Shown here piece after piece: positions 16,988 to 26,848 of a stretch of 64,000 nt of DNA. How positions within the stretch are numbered: the stretch's first letter is position 1; each line of letters starts with the position of its first letter. Below the pieces are notes generated by a model. It saw only the letters and a list, made by a program, of their open reading frames with translations. It did not search any database and was not told the origin of the DNA. The DNA is from Mycolicibacterium poriferae. GTDB taxonomy: Bacteria > Actinomycetota > Actinomycetes > Mycobacteriales > Mycobacteriaceae. The translations under genes were made by a program, and so were the position numbers. The DNA is taken from NCBI RefSeq assembly GCF_010728325.1, contig NZ_AP022571.1, positions 124,001 to 188,000 on the forward strand, read 5' to 3'.

Positions 16988-17644
16988 ATGACAGCGGGCG
17001 GGAAAACCCAAGCATATGTGCAGCCGCCGAACGGTGGCCCCTATGGGCCGCCTCCTGGCCCCGGCCCATCCGGCTACGGCCCGCCGGCGCCTCCGCCGGA
17101 GTTGCAGCGGCCCCCACGCCCGGGACGCCTGCGGACGGCACTCGCCGCCGCGGGCATCATCCTCGCCGTGGTTCTGGCGGCATCCGCGCTGGTAGTAGCC
17201 CTAACGACCCGCTCCAGCAGCTCCAACACTGCCGCACCTTCGGCCGGCAACCCCGCCGCATCATCCAACCCGGCGTCCACTGAACAGGCCGACCGCGCAC
17301 TCTGCACCGCAATCGCTCCCTTGATGGTTGAACAGAACAAAGTCTCCAACGATTGGTTTCGCCTGGGGGAACCCGGCTCGACGGCGAGGGACGCTGGGCT
17401 ACCAAAGTTTATTGACGACACAGAAAATTGGGTCGGTCGAGCCGAAGCTGTGCTCGCGGAGCACCCCGGCGTCCAGCCGCGACTGGAACGAACAATGAAC
17501 CGTTATGTCGATGACTTATGGCTTTTCGTGAATAACATCGCGCCCGGCCCTTCGGAGGACTACGACAAGGCAGCTTGGATTGACAGCATGATCGCCTACG
17601 GCGGGCCCCAAACAATTTGCGACGACCTCGGCGCCGGCTGGTAG
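16988..17644 (+). CDS. Membrane-anchored protein with Pro-rich N-terminus
   Basis: 218 residues. A Gly/Pro/Tyr-rich cytoplasmic stretch of about 45 residues is followed by one transmembrane helix (TALAAAGIILAVVLAASALV), then a Ser/Ala linker and an extracellular domain of about 120 residues with two cysteines (RALCTAIAPLM and PQTICDDLG). This plan is common in mycobacterial secretion-locus proteins of unknown role. The ATG at 16988 is chosen because of the -10/ATG spacing; the frame itself opens 14 codons earlier. Confidence 0.75.
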   Translation: MTAGGKTQAYVQPPNGGPYGPPPGPGPSGYGPPAPPPELQRPPRPGRLRTALAAAGIILAVVLAASALVVALTTRSSSSNTAAPSAGNPAASSNPASTEQADRALCTAIAPLMVEQNKVSNDWFRLGEPGSTARDAGLPKFIDDTENWVGRAEAVLAEHPGVQPRLERTMNRYVDDLWLFVNNIAPGPSEDYDKAAWIDSMIAYGGPQTICDDLGAGW

Positions 17645-17665
17645 TTGGATGGGGGGGACTCGCTG

Positions 17666-20194
17666 ATGCCGGCTTCAGCGGCGGTTGCCGCTGGCCAAGG
17701 GATGCCGACCCGGCCATACTCAATGCGCATTCTCGGCGGCTCCTGGCCAGCGACGTCACCGGAGTCGTGGTCGGACACCGCGAGCGCGCTGAGCAAGAAA
17801 AGTGCTGACCTGAGCACGTCGGCAGCGGCGATCCGCCGCGCAGCCGACGACCTCGGCGGATCCAATTCAGGCCAGATGATCGACGCGATGTGTGAGCGCT
17901 CGTATCGCACGGCACAGACGGTGATCAATCACTCGGACCTCTACGGCGACATGGCCAAGGCGGTCAAGGAAACGGCTGAGCTGATCTGGCATGCCCGCGG
18001 CCGGCTCGAAGAGATCGACCGCAAAGCCCATGAGGAGATCGAACGGCTCAAGCAACAACTTCAAGCGTTGGCGGCCTCGCCGTTAGGCGCGGGTGCGGCG
18101 ACGGCCGCCATCTACGCAGCAATAGAAGCCGTCATCACCGCAGCGCAAGGGGAAGCGCTGGCTGTAGGGACTGACACCGCCGCGTCTATCGCAGAGCAAG
18201 CCGCCAACATCGGCGGCACCCCCTCAAGCCAAATGCCCGGTGGCGGCCAGATCACCCCTGCCGACCACACCACCCAAACCGGCGGCAACGGAGACAACAT
18301 CCAGGCACTCGACAACCCGCATGGTTCACCACCACCGTCACGTCCGACCAGCGACCTACCCAAGTGGAACGAATCAGGCCACCCTCGCGACGACCTACCT
18401 AGTGATGGCGCAACTGATTCCGGCAGCGAAACGCCCGGTGCCTCAGAACCGGGAAAGACTCCCGGCGAAACGGGTACGGGTTCGGGTGAGCCTGGAGAAA
18501 CCCCAGGCGGAAACGCGGACACCACCGACGCGCTGAAGGGCACTCCAGCTGAAGCTAACAATTTGCCTCGATGGGAGTCGAACACTCCGGCGATGACTCC
18601 GCCGATGACGCCTGTGTCGTCTGGAGGCAGCGGTGACGCTTCGTCGCTGGGCTCGGTGGGGAGTGGGTTCAAGCCGCCGTCTGCGAGCGGGTTGTCGTCG
18701 GCGGGGACCGGTGGTCTGTCGCCTAGTTCGTTGTCTTCCAATGCGGGGCTGTCGTCGTCGCTGCCGTCTTCTGTGTCGCCGGCGGCGGGCGGTCTTCCGT
18801 CTGCAGCTGCGGGTGGTGGTGGCGCACCGGGGGCGGCTACCTCGTCTGACTTTTCCCGCGGGTTCAATGCGGGCTTAGGTACGGGCTCGGTGTTGCCGCC
18901 GCCTGTTGCTCCTCCTCCGGCGCAGCCCCTGAGTTCGACTACGGGTGCGTCGAGTACGCCGGTCTCGGCCGGTCCCGCGCCGGTGTCGGCGGCTGGCGGG
19001 CCTGCGCACGTCGCGTCGCCAGGGTCGGCGGCGAGTGTTCCGGCCGGCCACATGGGGTCGATGGGTGCGCCGATGATGCCGCCAGCGGCCGCTCCGGCTG
19101 GCCCGCTGCCTCCGTTCAACTCTGATTTGCAGCCCAGGCAGGTCGCGCCAGCTGCGGCGGGCGCACCGCCGCCCGCGCCGCCGCCAGCTCCACCTGCCAG
19201 CCCGGGCCAGGGGACAGCGCTTCCGCCGGGTGTGGTCGCCTCGGGTGTCGGCGCCACAGCGGCGGGCGCGATCGCAGGGGCGCAGTCTGGGGCGCCTGAC
19301 CCGTTGCTCGATAAGGCCTCGGAGCTGGTCTACGAGCTGATGCACGCCTCGCGGGTTTATGGGTGCATCGACTGGTGCGTCGGGATGTTCAAGACGCCGT
19401 CAGGGCCGCAGGCATGGGTGTTGAGCAGTGAGGGCAGCGGGTTCATCCCGCCGGGGGTGTTTCTGCCCAGCTCCGCGCGGCTAGTTTTTTCAGATCCTGG
19501 TTTGGACAAGGATTTTCACGCCCGCTGGTTCGGCTGGGTCAACCCAGCCCAGACGATGACCGCGTACGGGCAGATGTGCATGGCGAGCAACCCGAACGTC
19601 GAGTTGTGGGCGCTGGCGGTGTCGACGGACTATGGCGGCAACGCCGCTGTGGCGCGGGATACCGGTGTACGGCATATCGAGAATTGCGCGTTGACCACGT
19701 CACCGATCAAGGCCGACTCAGCACCGCCGGCGCTGGATGAAACTCGTATTCATCGGCTGGAGACCATTGACCGCCCCGAGTACGCGCGCCTGACCACCGG
19801 CGGGGTGGTTGATCGTTCCCAGCTATGGGCGTTGACGGTTGCCGCAGTGCGCACGGTCCTCTCTCGCGCCTCTGAGCTGCTGGGCTTCCAGGTTCCTCCG
19901 GCCATTCGCCAGGTCGCTATGGCGATCGAGAATGGTGAGCCGGTGATCGAAGAGTTGTGGGCCGATCTTGACGTGGCGATGCGCGCAGCGATCCTCGACA
20001 GCGCGGGCCAGCGGCCAGGTCGGGTGGCTGGCGACGTGGGCCCGTCTGCCTATGCGCGGTGTTTCCACAACGTGGCCCGCGCCGCGGAGCTGCTGTCGTG
20101 GTGGCGCAGCACGACACCGGATTATGTCGAGATCGCCTACACGGCAAGGCATATCGCGAAGGAAGCTGAACTATGGCCCACGATGGCCGCATGA
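17666..20194 (+). CDS. EspK-like protein with DUF5631/DUF5632-type C-terminus
   Basis: About 842 residues. Helical N-terminus of about 190 residues (WPATSPESWSDTASALSKKS). A Ser/Pro/Gly-rich disordered region of about 350 residues follows, and then a C-terminal globular domain of about 300 residues (YGCIDWCVGMFKTPSGPQAW, FHARWFGWVNPAQTM). This arrangement matches EspK of ESX-1, a cytosolic/secreted factor linked to EspB export. The ATG at 17666 is favoured over the TTG at 17645 because a G-rich ribosome binding site lies before it. Confidence 0.75.
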   Translation: MPASAAVAAGQGMPTRPYSMRILGGSWPATSPESWSDTASALSKKSADLSTSAAAIRRAADDLGGSNSGQMIDAMCERSYRTAQTVINHSDLYGDMAKAVKETAELIWHARGRLEEIDRKAHEEIERLKQQLQALAASPLGAGAATAAIYAAIEAVITAAQGEALAVGTDTAASIAEQAANIGGTPSSQMPGGGQITPADHTTQTGGNGDNIQALDNPHGSPPPSRPTSDLPKWNESGHPRDDLPSDGATDSGSETPGASEPGKTPGETGTGSGEPGETPGGNADTTDALKGTPAEANNLPRWESNTPAMTPPMTPVSSGGSGDASSLGSVGSGFKPPSASGLSSAGTGGLSPSSLSSNAGLSSSLPSSVSPAAGGLPSAAAGGGGAPGAATSSDFSRGFNAGLGTGSVLPPPVAPPPAQPLSSTTGASSTPVSAGPAPVSAAGGPAHVASPGSAASVPAGHMGSMGAPMMPPAAAPAGPLPPFNSDLQPRQVAPAAAGAPPPAPPPAPPASPGQGTALPPGVVASGVGATAAGAIAGAQSGAPDPLLDKASELVYELMHASRVYGCIDWCVGMFKTPSGPQAWVLSSEGSGFIPPGVFLPSSARLVFSDPGLDKDFHARWFGWVNPAQTMTAYGQMCMASNPNVELWALAVSTDYGGNAAVARDTGVRHIENCALTTSPIKADSAPPALDETRIHRLETIDRPEYARLTTGGVVDRSQLWALTVAAVRTVLSRASELLGFQVPPAIRQVAMAIENGEPVIEELWADLDVAMRAAILDSAGQRPGRVAGDVGPSAYARCFHNVARAAELLSWWRSTTPDYVEIAYTARHIAKEAELWPTMAA

Positions 20195-20208
20195 GGGGAG
20201 TTGTGTAG

Positions 20209-20724
20209 ATGCCTGCAGTATCTGGGGGCGCGAAGCCGATCGAGGTGTTGCCCGCGGCGGTCACGGGCACTGCCCAGTCGATCGCTGGGGAGGTGAGCCG
20301 GTCGGCCCAGCCTGGCCCGGTTCCGATGCCTGCGGGGGGTATTTCGCCGATCGATGTCGCCGCCAACGCCGTGGCCGTCGCGGTGGCCGAGAATGTCGCG
20401 CACTGCTCGGCGACGCTGGCGCCGGAGCCCATCGAAGGGGTTCAGAAGGCCGAGACCGCCACGACCGAGCTTCGGGGGCAGGACACTGAGAGCGCCGCCG
20501 ACATCAGGTCGGTCGCTCAGACTATGCAGCCGATGCCGCCGCCGGGGGCCAGCGGCGGCGGGGGCGCACCGAGCATCCGCCCGGTCAGCAATACCGGCGC
20601 GGATAGTTGGCATTGGGAATATGACCACAACGGGCTGATGGTCAGGGTCGATGACGTCGAGCCAATTGATCCGGGCGGCGCGGCCGGGGGTGGTTTCGGC
20701 GGGCTTGCCCCGGTGGGCCCCTGA
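20209..20724 (+). CDS. ESX accessory protein, Ala/Gly/Pro-rich
   Basis: 171 residues. Helical alanine-rich first half (AANAVAVAVAENVAHCSATL) and a short C-terminal domain containing SWHWEYDHNGLMVRVDDVEP. It is preceded by AGGGGAG and lies 14 bases after the EspK-like gene. No family is recognised. Its size and composition are those of a small T7SS substrate or substrate partner. Confidence 0.6.
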   Translation: MPAVSGGAKPIEVLPAAVTGTAQSIAGEVSRSAQPGPVPMPAGGISPIDVAANAVAVAVAENVAHCSATLAPEPIEGVQKAETATTELRGQDTESAADIRSVAQTMQPMPPPGASGGGGAPSIRPVSNTGADSWHWEYDHNGLMVRVDDVEPIDPGGAAGGGFGGLAPVGP

Positions 20725-20793
20725 CAGTTCGGTCACCGCTTGTTGCGTGAAGGGGGTCGCAGCATCGTGGGTTGTCTGATTATCGGGCGCTCT

Positions 20794-20833
20794 GAAATTG
20801 GCGCCGATATAGCCCCCTGGACGGGGTTAGGGT
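20794..20833 (+). promoter_or_regulatory. Shared-box promoter of eccC, leaderless
   Basis: The box GAAATTGGCGCCGAT begins at 20794 with its reference T at 20799. The -10 TAGGGT lies 29 nt further at 20828-20833, and the GTG start is seven bases beyond it. Confidence 0.8.
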
Positions 20834-20840
20834 CGGATAC

Positions 20841-23800
20841 GTGACCACTCAACAGTTCAGGCGGCCCGGCCCGATTGCACGCCCGCCGGCGACGGCGGGC
20901 GGCAAGATCGCGATTGATCCGCCGATTCCGGCGCCGATCCCGCCGCCACGCAGCGTGTGGGGGATTGTGCTGCCGATCGTTCTGATTGTCGGTGTGATCG
21001 GGTTTATCGTCGCGATGTACATGTCCGGAATGCGAAGCTTCGCATCGGGTTTCGGCATTTTCGGGATCATGATGCTGATCGGCATGGCGGGCATGCTGTT
21101 CCGCGGCCGCGGAGCCGCGCAGAAGATGTCCTGGGGTGAGCTGCGGCAGTACCGGGCCAACTACTTCGCCCGCCAGGACGATGTGCGCGATGAGATCGAG
21201 GTGCAGCGCCGCGCCCAGTTCGACCATCGCGAGCATTTCCATTGGGACCCAGCCAAACTCGTGGCCGCGGTCGGAACCGAACGCATGTGGGAACGCTCAC
21301 CGAGTTCGGATGAATTCGGCGAGGTCCGGGTCGGGGTCGGCAAGGTCAAGCTCGCCATGACGATCGAGAAGCCGAAGATTCCCGAGGCATCACAGATCGA
21401 ACCGGCCACCGGTCACGCCCTGCGCAAGTTTCTGCTGGAGCAGGAATACATCGACGACATGGCCAAGGTGATTTGGCTGCAACGCTTCGCGGGCGTCTCG
21501 TTCATCGGGGATATGGACGAGGCACGCGCTCTGCTGCGGGCGATGGTGTGCCAGCTGGCGGCATTCCACAGCCCCGCCGACCTCCAGATTCTGGTGGTCA
21601 GCGACGCCCCGTCGGTGTGGGACTGGACGAAGTGGCTGCCACATATGCAGCATCACAGCAAGCGCGACGGCTGCGGTGAGCGCCGGCTGCTGTTTTCCTC
21701 CCCGGCTCAGCTGGAGGAGTTTTTCGACGAGGCGGAGCTTCCGCGTAGCGAGTGGACACCCCCGGCCAGCGGATTGCACGGCGCGGGGAACACCGTTCTG
21801 CCGTTCCGGGTGATCATCGACGACAACTGCGGAACCCCCGAGGACTGGGCCGGCCTGACTGGCAGCGCCGGGTATGCCGGCACCTGCTTTGTGCGCCTGG
21901 CGCCGTCGGTGCCGCCGCCCTCGCCGCATGATGCGTTCGGGACGAAGAGTTGGATCGGGTTTTCCCCGGAGACCACGTACCGCCTCGTGGGCGGTGCGCT
22001 GCGCAAGCGACTGCCCGCCGAGGACCTCACACCGTTTAGCGGTGTGCAGCACCCGTCCTCCGACGAGCTCGACGACGCCTTCTACGCCAAGGCCGACCAG
22101 CTGTCGATCACCGCGGCGGAGCGGTTCGCTCGGGCGATGGCCCGCTTCCGCGCCTCCGGCGGGGTCACCACGGTCACCGATTCCGGCCACCAGCAGCGCA
22201 CGCTGCTCGACGCGGTGGGGGTGCGCGACCCCCGCAACCTCGACGTGGACCGCCTGTGGTCCCCGCGCCGCAGCCAGGGCCCGGAGTGGATGCGCTTCCC
22301 GGTCGGTCTTGATGAGAGCGGCCAGGTCGTCGACCTGGATCTCAAAGAGGGCAGCCAGCAGGGCATGGGCATGCATTCGCTGTTCATCGGCACGACCGGC
22401 GCGGGCAAGTCCGAGGGCATCATCACCGAGGTCGCCTCGATGGCGTTGACCCATTCGCCGGAGGTCGCCAATGTGGTGTTCTTCGATTTCAAGCTGAAAT
22501 CAGCAGCCGGCGTGCTCGAACAGTTCCCGCATGTGGTGGCCAGTGTCAGCAACCTCGGCGATGAGCGCCACCTTGTCGGCCGCATGTATGAGGCGCTGGA
22601 AGGCGAGCTTGATCGTCGCGGCGCGCTGTGCAACGCCGCCGGCCCGGACGTGGTGGATCTGACGGTCTACAACCAGCGGCGGCTCACTGATCCCTCGCTG
22701 CCGCCGGTGCCGGTGCTGTGGGTCATCGCCGACGAGTATCAGGAGCTGCTCAGCGACCGTGACTGGGGCGATAAGTTCCGCAGCTTGTTCTGGCGGATCA
22801 TGCGCCAGGGCCGCGCCTATCACATGTTTTTGCAGCTGGTCGGCCAGACCGTCGACACCCAGAAGCTGCGCGACATCCGCAAGCTGCTCGGGTTCACCAT
22901 CGCCGGCCGTACCGGCACCGAGGAAGATTCCCGCGAGGCCCTCGGTGTGGGGATCGCCGCCAAGATCGACGAGAAAGGCGCGGAGGGAACTGCGTTCCTG
23001 CGGGTGGCGCAGCGCCAGCCACGCCAGTTCCGATTCTTCTACTCCTCGGCTGATTTCGTTCCGCAGACCGGGCCCGACGACAGCCGTCCACTGGAGGCCG
23101 GCACCTGGTTCGAGCCTCGTGCTTTCACGGCCGAAGAGGCCGCCGACATCGATGGCCTGCTGGCCGAGCCGGTGGAACGCGACGCTGCCCCGGCGCCGGT
23201 CCCGGAGGCCGCCAGCGTGAAGATCATCGACGCGGTGATTGGTTCCCTGCAGGCCACGGGGGCCGCCCCGCCACGCCAGCTGTGGCTGCCCCCACTGGGC
23301 GCTCCGCCGGCCGCCGATGATCTGGTGGCTCGACTGCGCGGCAAGCCGTGGGATGTCGACTACGGCCAGAACCCGGGCCTGGTGTTGCCGGTGGCGCTGG
23401 AGGATCGCCCACGTCAGCACCGCCAGGATGTCTGCTACCTGAACATGCTGGAAAGTAGCGCGCTCATCGTCGGCGCCCCCCGTATGGGCCATACCAACGC
23501 GGTCATGACCATGATCACCGCGGGTGCGTTGATGTACCGGCCGGAGCGGGTGCAGTTCTACTGCATTGCTGCCAGCGGCCCGCAATTGGCAGCGCTGAAT
23601 GATCTTCCGCATGTGGCGGCGGTGGCGGCTTTGCACGACACCGAGGGCGTCACCCGCTTGTTGGCCACCGTGCGCGGCATCGTCGAGGAGCGTGAACGGC
23701 TTTTCGCCACCCGCGGCCTGGATATGGAGCAGGTGCGGGAGGCGAAGTTCGGCCCGAACCCGACCGATATCGGCGTCTCCGGCGGTGATGTGGTGCTGGT

Positions 23801-24998
23801 CATCGACGGCTGGGGCAACTTCAACGACGCCAACCAGAAATGGGTTGACCAGGTGATGTCGCTGATGCGCGCGGGCAACTACGGGGTGCGCACGATCGTC
23901 ACCCACACCAGCTATCTGTCGAAGATCAACACCCAGGTCAAGAACCTGTCCACGGAGCGCATCGAGTTGCGGATGACCGATGAGCGGGAATCCGAGCTGG
24001 GCCGGCGCGACCCCACGGTCAACCGGGGCAAGGAGGTTCCGAATAAGCCAGGACACGGCCTTAGCGCCGCCGGGTTCCACATCATGATCGGCGAGCCGGT
24101 GCTGGCTAATGATCCGTCGGGCCACATCGACGCTCGCGGTGTCGGCGCAGTGGTGCGCCGGGTGGCCGGAGTGGAGAAATTCGCCGAGGTGAAGCGCCTG
24201 CCGGAGATGGTGCCGCTTTCTGATGTGTTGGCGCGGGTCAACGGCGGCGCGCAGCGCGACCTGGTTCCGTTCGGTCTGTCGGAGTCCGATCTGGGCCCGG
24301 CCTACGTCGACTTCGCCGAGAACCCCCACGCGGTGGTCGTGGGCCGCGCGCAATCGGGACGCTCGGCGTTCCTGCGCACGATGATGCACAGCGTCATGGC
24401 CCACTACAGTCCCGATGAGGCCACCATTGTGTTGATTGATCCGCGCCGCCGCCACATGGGCGTGGTGCCCGAGGAGACGTGGCTGTCGCGCTACGCCTAC
24501 ACCCTCAACGACATCAAGAAGGCTGCGGGGGAGTTGAAGGAGCTGTTCGACAAGCGCACCCCGCCGCCGGGCACCAGTCCCACGGAGATGCTGAAACGCC
24601 AGTTCTGGACCGGCCGCAAGATCTTCGTGTTCGCCGATGACGTCACGTCGTGGAACTCGGCACAGAATCCGCTGATGGAGTTGGCCGACTACGTGGAAAC
24701 GGCCGACCAGCTGGGCATGCACATCATCGCGGCGGCCGATATCAAGCTGTGGAGTTTCCAGGCGTCGGGCAACAGCATGCTCGGCCGACTGGCCGGCGCC
24801 CTGCAACCGACGATCATTCTGGACGGCCGCCGAGAACACGGCCCGATCATCAGCGGTGTCTACGCCGAACCTCAACGTCAAGGTAAAGGCATCTACGTGC
24901 ACCCCGGCGGCACCACCGATGGTGTGCTGGTGGCCTGGACACCCGAACCGGTGCGCTCAACACCTCCTCGGCATTCCTCCCCGATGGGCCAGAGCTAA
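20841..24998 (+). CDS. eccC: EccC, T7SS FtsK/SpoIIIE-type motor ATPase (single-chain form)
   Basis: 1385 residues, the usual length of fused EccC. Two transmembrane helices lie near residues 38-90. Three nucleotide-binding domains follow: NBD1 with intact Walker A GTTGAGKS (about 517) and Walker B VLWVIADEYQELL (about 625), NBD2 with GAPRMGHT (about 877, Lys replaced by His) and NBD3 with GRAQSGRS (about 1167, Lys replaced by Arg). NBD1 is the essential motor and the others usually bind substrate signal sequences. EccC recognises the C-terminal signals of Esx and PE/PPE pairs and drives export through the EccB-E channel. GTG start, probably leaderless. Confidence 0.97.
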   Translation: MTTQQFRRPGPIARPPATAGGKIAIDPPIPAPIPPPRSVWGIVLPIVLIVGVIGFIVAMYMSGMRSFASGFGIFGIMMLIGMAGMLFRGRGAAQKMSWGELRQYRANYFARQDDVRDEIEVQRRAQFDHREHFHWDPAKLVAAVGTERMWERSPSSDEFGEVRVGVGKVKLAMTIEKPKIPEASQIEPATGHALRKFLLEQEYIDDMAKVIWLQRFAGVSFIGDMDEARALLRAMVCQLAAFHSPADLQILVVSDAPSVWDWTKWLPHMQHHSKRDGCGERRLLFSSPAQLEEFFDEAELPRSEWTPPASGLHGAGNTVLPFRVIIDDNCGTPEDWAGLTGSAGYAGTCFVRLAPSVPPPSPHDAFGTKSWIGFSPETTYRLVGGALRKRLPAEDLTPFSGVQHPSSDELDDAFYAKADQLSITAAERFARAMARFRASGGVTTVTDSGHQQRTLLDAVGVRDPRNLDVDRLWSPRRSQGPEWMRFPVGLDESGQVVDLDLKEGSQQGMGMHSLFIGTTGAGKSEGIITEVASMALTHSPEVANVVFFDFKLKSAAGVLEQFPHVVASVSNLGDERHLVGRMYEALEGELDRRGALCNAAGPDVVDLTVYNQRRLTDPSLPPVPVLWVIADEYQELLSDRDWGDKFRSLFWRIMRQGRAYHMFLQLVGQTVDTQKLRDIRKLLGFTIAGRTGTEEDSREALGVGIAAKIDEKGAEGTAFLRVAQRQPRQFRFFYSSADFVPQTGPDDSRPLEAGTWFEPRAFTAEEAADIDGLLAEPVERDAAPAPVPEAASVKIIDAVIGSLQATGAAPPRQLWLPPLGAPPAADDLVARLRGKPWDVDYGQNPGLVLPVALEDRPRQHRQDVCYLNMLESSALIVGAPRMGHTNAVMTMITAGALMYRPERVQFYCIAASGPQLAALNDLPHVAAVAALHDTEGVTRLLATVRGIVEERERLFATRGLDMEQVREAKFGPNPTDIGVSGGDVVLVIDGWGNFNDANQKWVDQVMSLMRAGNYGVRTIVTHTSYLSKINTQVKNLSTERIELRMTDERESELGRRDPTVNRGKEVPNKPGHGLSAAGFHIMIGEPVLANDPSGHIDARGVGAVVRRVAGVEKFAEVKRLPEMVPLSDVLARVNGGAQRDLVPFGLSESDLGPAYVDFAENPHAVVVGRAQSGRSAFLRTMMHSVMAHYSPDEATIVLIDPRRRHMGVVPEETWLSRYAYTLNDIKKAAGELKELFDKRTPPPGTSPTEMLKRQFWTGRKIFVFADDVTSWNSAQNPLMELADYVETADQLGMHIIAAADIKLWSFQASGNSMLGRLAGALQPTIILDGRREHGPIISGVYAEPQRQGKGIYVHPGGTTDGVLVAWTPEPVRSTPPRHSSPMGQS

Positions 24999-25125
24999 TG
25001 CGATCACCAATGACTCAAGCGGGCGATTGGGCTACGGAATTAGTGGCCCAAGCACCGGAATCAGAGATTTTGAGCCTACTCAGCAGCCATTCATCAAGGT
25101 CATCGGTGGTGATGGTGCCGGTGCG

Positions 25126-25165
25126 GAATTTAGCGCAGGTAGCCCCCGAGCACTGGGCTTAAACT
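25126..25165 (+). promoter_or_regulatory. Shared-box promoter of the PE-PPE operon
   Basis: The box GAATTTAGCGCAGGT begins at 25126 with reference T at 25131. The -10 TAAACT is at 25160-25165, exactly 29 nt away. A leader of about 30 bases with GAAGGGAGGG precedes the ATG at 25202. Confidence 0.75.
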
Positions 25166-25201
25166 GAGTTCAGATCACCCCCACGAAGGGAGGGCAAACA
25201 A

Positions 25202-25510
25202 ATGTCCGTTCCAATCATTGGTGTCGAGCCGGCGCTGGTCGGAATGCTGTCGGCGGCCGAGAGCGCGGGCGCGGCGACCATGGCCGCCGGGACGTCCGGG
25301 GCTGCCCCGGTGATGACGACGGTGCTGCCCCCGGGTAGCGATCCGGCGTCGATGGCGGTGGCGACGGCGCTCAACGCGCGCGGCGCGGCAGCGGTAGCCG
25401 CGCTGACGCAGCTGACGATGACGCGGGCAATGTTCGCTGGCAACGTCGGCGTCAACGGCACCAGCTACGCAGCGATGGATGTGCTGCAGCAGACCGCTCT
25501 CGCGATCTAG
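25202..25510 (+). CDS. PE-family protein (short, PE domain only)
   Basis: 102 residues of alanine-rich helical hairpin as in PE domains (ALVGMLSAAESAGAATMAAG). The T7SS export motif YAAMD (YxxxD) lies near the C-terminus. It should pair with the PPE protein encoded 15 bases downstream and be exported as a heterodimer. GGGAGGG lies seven bases before the ATG. The canonical Pro-Glu pair at residues 8-9 is shifted to VEPAL. Confidence 0.85.
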   Translation: MSVPIIGVEPALVGMLSAAESAGAATMAAGTSGAAPVMTTVLPPGSDPASMAVATALNARGAAAVAALTQLTMTRAMFAGNVGVNGTSYAAMDVLQQTALAI

Positions 25511-25525
25511 AACCGCTTTCGGGCA

Positions 25526-26767
25526 ATGCCAGGCTTCGGGGATTCGGCGCTCAATCCGCCGCAGGTGAACTACTACCAGTTGGTCACCGGCGATGAGGCG
25601 GCTACTGCGGCGGCAGCTGCGGCGGCTCATCAGGCGACCGCGGCGATGCTCACCGCCGAGATTGCCACCATGACCACCAGTACGACCAGCACGGCCGCGG
25701 TGGGCTGGCAGGGCGCCGGTGGTGCGGCGATGACGATGACCGCTCAAGCGTTCGCGGGAATCTTGGGCATGGCCGTGGCCTGGTTTGAGGAGGCTGTCGT
25801 GCAGGCGACGGCCATCGTGGATGCCTATCACCTGGCTAAAACCACGATGGTGCCTGGACCGGTGTCCGATCAGAACCTCGCCGACACCGAAGCGCTGGTC
25901 GCCACGAACTTCATCGGGCAGAACAGTCCGGCGATCGCGGCCCTGGTCGCCGAATATGAGCGGCAGTGGATTCAGAACGCCACGATCATGTCGAGTTACC
26001 AAGGTGTGGTCACCGCGGCGTTGGGCGTACTGGCGACGCCGCCGCCGTTCGCACCGATGGCACCCAACCCCGCCGCAGCATTGGCCGCCCTGGGCAACGC
26101 CGGGGCACAAGCCGGCGTGCAGGGCGCCCTGCAGGCCAGCTCCCAAAGCATGCAGCAGGCCAGCACCGCGGCAGTGCCGGCCGCTGAAGCGGTCTCGGCA
26201 CCGGCCGACGCCATGTCGGCGATGGGCGGACCGATGGGGATGATGGGGCAGCTCTCGTCGGTCACCGGCATGATGGGCCAGGCTCCGCAGATGCTGGGCC
26301 AGGCCCCGCAGATGCTGGGCCAGTTCATGCAGATGCCGATGGGCATGCTCGGCCCGCTGTCTTCGAGCATGGGCGGTCTCGGTGGCGCTCCGGGGGCCGC
26401 GTCAGCGGCTCCGCTGACCGGTACACCGGTGGCGACGCCAGGGTTGGCCAGTGCGCTGAGCGGCGGCGGCGGTGGTGGCGGCGGCATCGGCGCCGGCGGC
26501 AGCGGGGTAGTTCCGACCAGTTCCTACACCCGCCCGGTGGGGAGTTTCAGCACCCCCAATGCCCCGAAACTGCCCGGCGGATTCGGAGGTGCCGTCGAAC
26601 CGGTGGCCACCGGACCGAGCCCGTCAGGGGGCGCCGGCACTGGTGGTTTGTACGGCGCTCCGGCCTCGGCGATGGGGCGCGACGGCGGGGCAGCGACCGA
26701 GCAGCGGCAGGGACGCACGATGCAGGTCACGCTTGCCCGATCGGCTGCTGACAGGGGGGACAGGTAA
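25526..26767 (+). CDS. PPE-family protein
   Basis: 413 residues. The PPE domain spans about 1-180 with NPPQVNYYQLVTGDE at the start, the WXG-type turn in VGWQGAGG, and an EspG-binding tip helix expected near residues 120-140. The C-terminal part is Met/Gly/Pro-rich with the in-frame repeat PQMLGQA-PQMLGQ. It pairs with the PE protein upstream. EspG encoded at 27607 is the likely chaperone. Confidence 0.9.
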   Translation: MPGFGDSALNPPQVNYYQLVTGDEAATAAAAAAAHQATAAMLTAEIATMTTSTTSTAAVGWQGAGGAAMTMTAQAFAGILGMAVAWFEEAVVQATAIVDAYHLAKTTMVPGPVSDQNLADTEALVATNFIGQNSPAIAALVAEYERQWIQNATIMSSYQGVVTAALGVLATPPPFAPMAPNPAAALAALGNAGAQAGVQGALQASSQSMQQASTAAVPAAEAVSAPADAMSAMGGPMGMMGQLSSVTGMMGQAPQMLGQAPQMLGQFMQMPMGMLGPLSSSMGGLGGAPGAASAAPLTGTPVATPGLASALSGGGGGGGGIGAGGSGVVPTSSYTRPVGSFSTPNAPKLPGGFGGAVEPVATGPSPSGGAGTGGLYGAPASAMGRDGGAATEQRQGRTMQVTLARSAADRGDR

Positions 26768-26770
26768 CAA

Positions 26771-26810
26771 AAAATTAGCGCACGGCGGGGTGTGTAGACG
26801 CCCATAGACT
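26771..26810 (+). promoter_or_regulatory. Shared-box promoter of the esx pair
   Basis: The box AAAATTAGCGCACGG starts at 26771 with reference T at 26776. The -10 TAGACT is at 26805-26810, 29 nt away. A leader of about 30 bases leads to AACAGGAG and the ATG at 26849, so these abundant substrates are translated with a normal ribosome binding site. Confidence 0.8.
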
Positions 26811-26848
26811 TTGTCTAGAACCAAACATCTTCCAGAACAGGAGTTTCC

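Noticed and set aside
22500..24902. 800-codon open frame on the minus strand inside eccC
   Set aside because: It is the shadow of the high-GC eccC codon structure. Composition is His/Arg/Gln-rich and not family-like.
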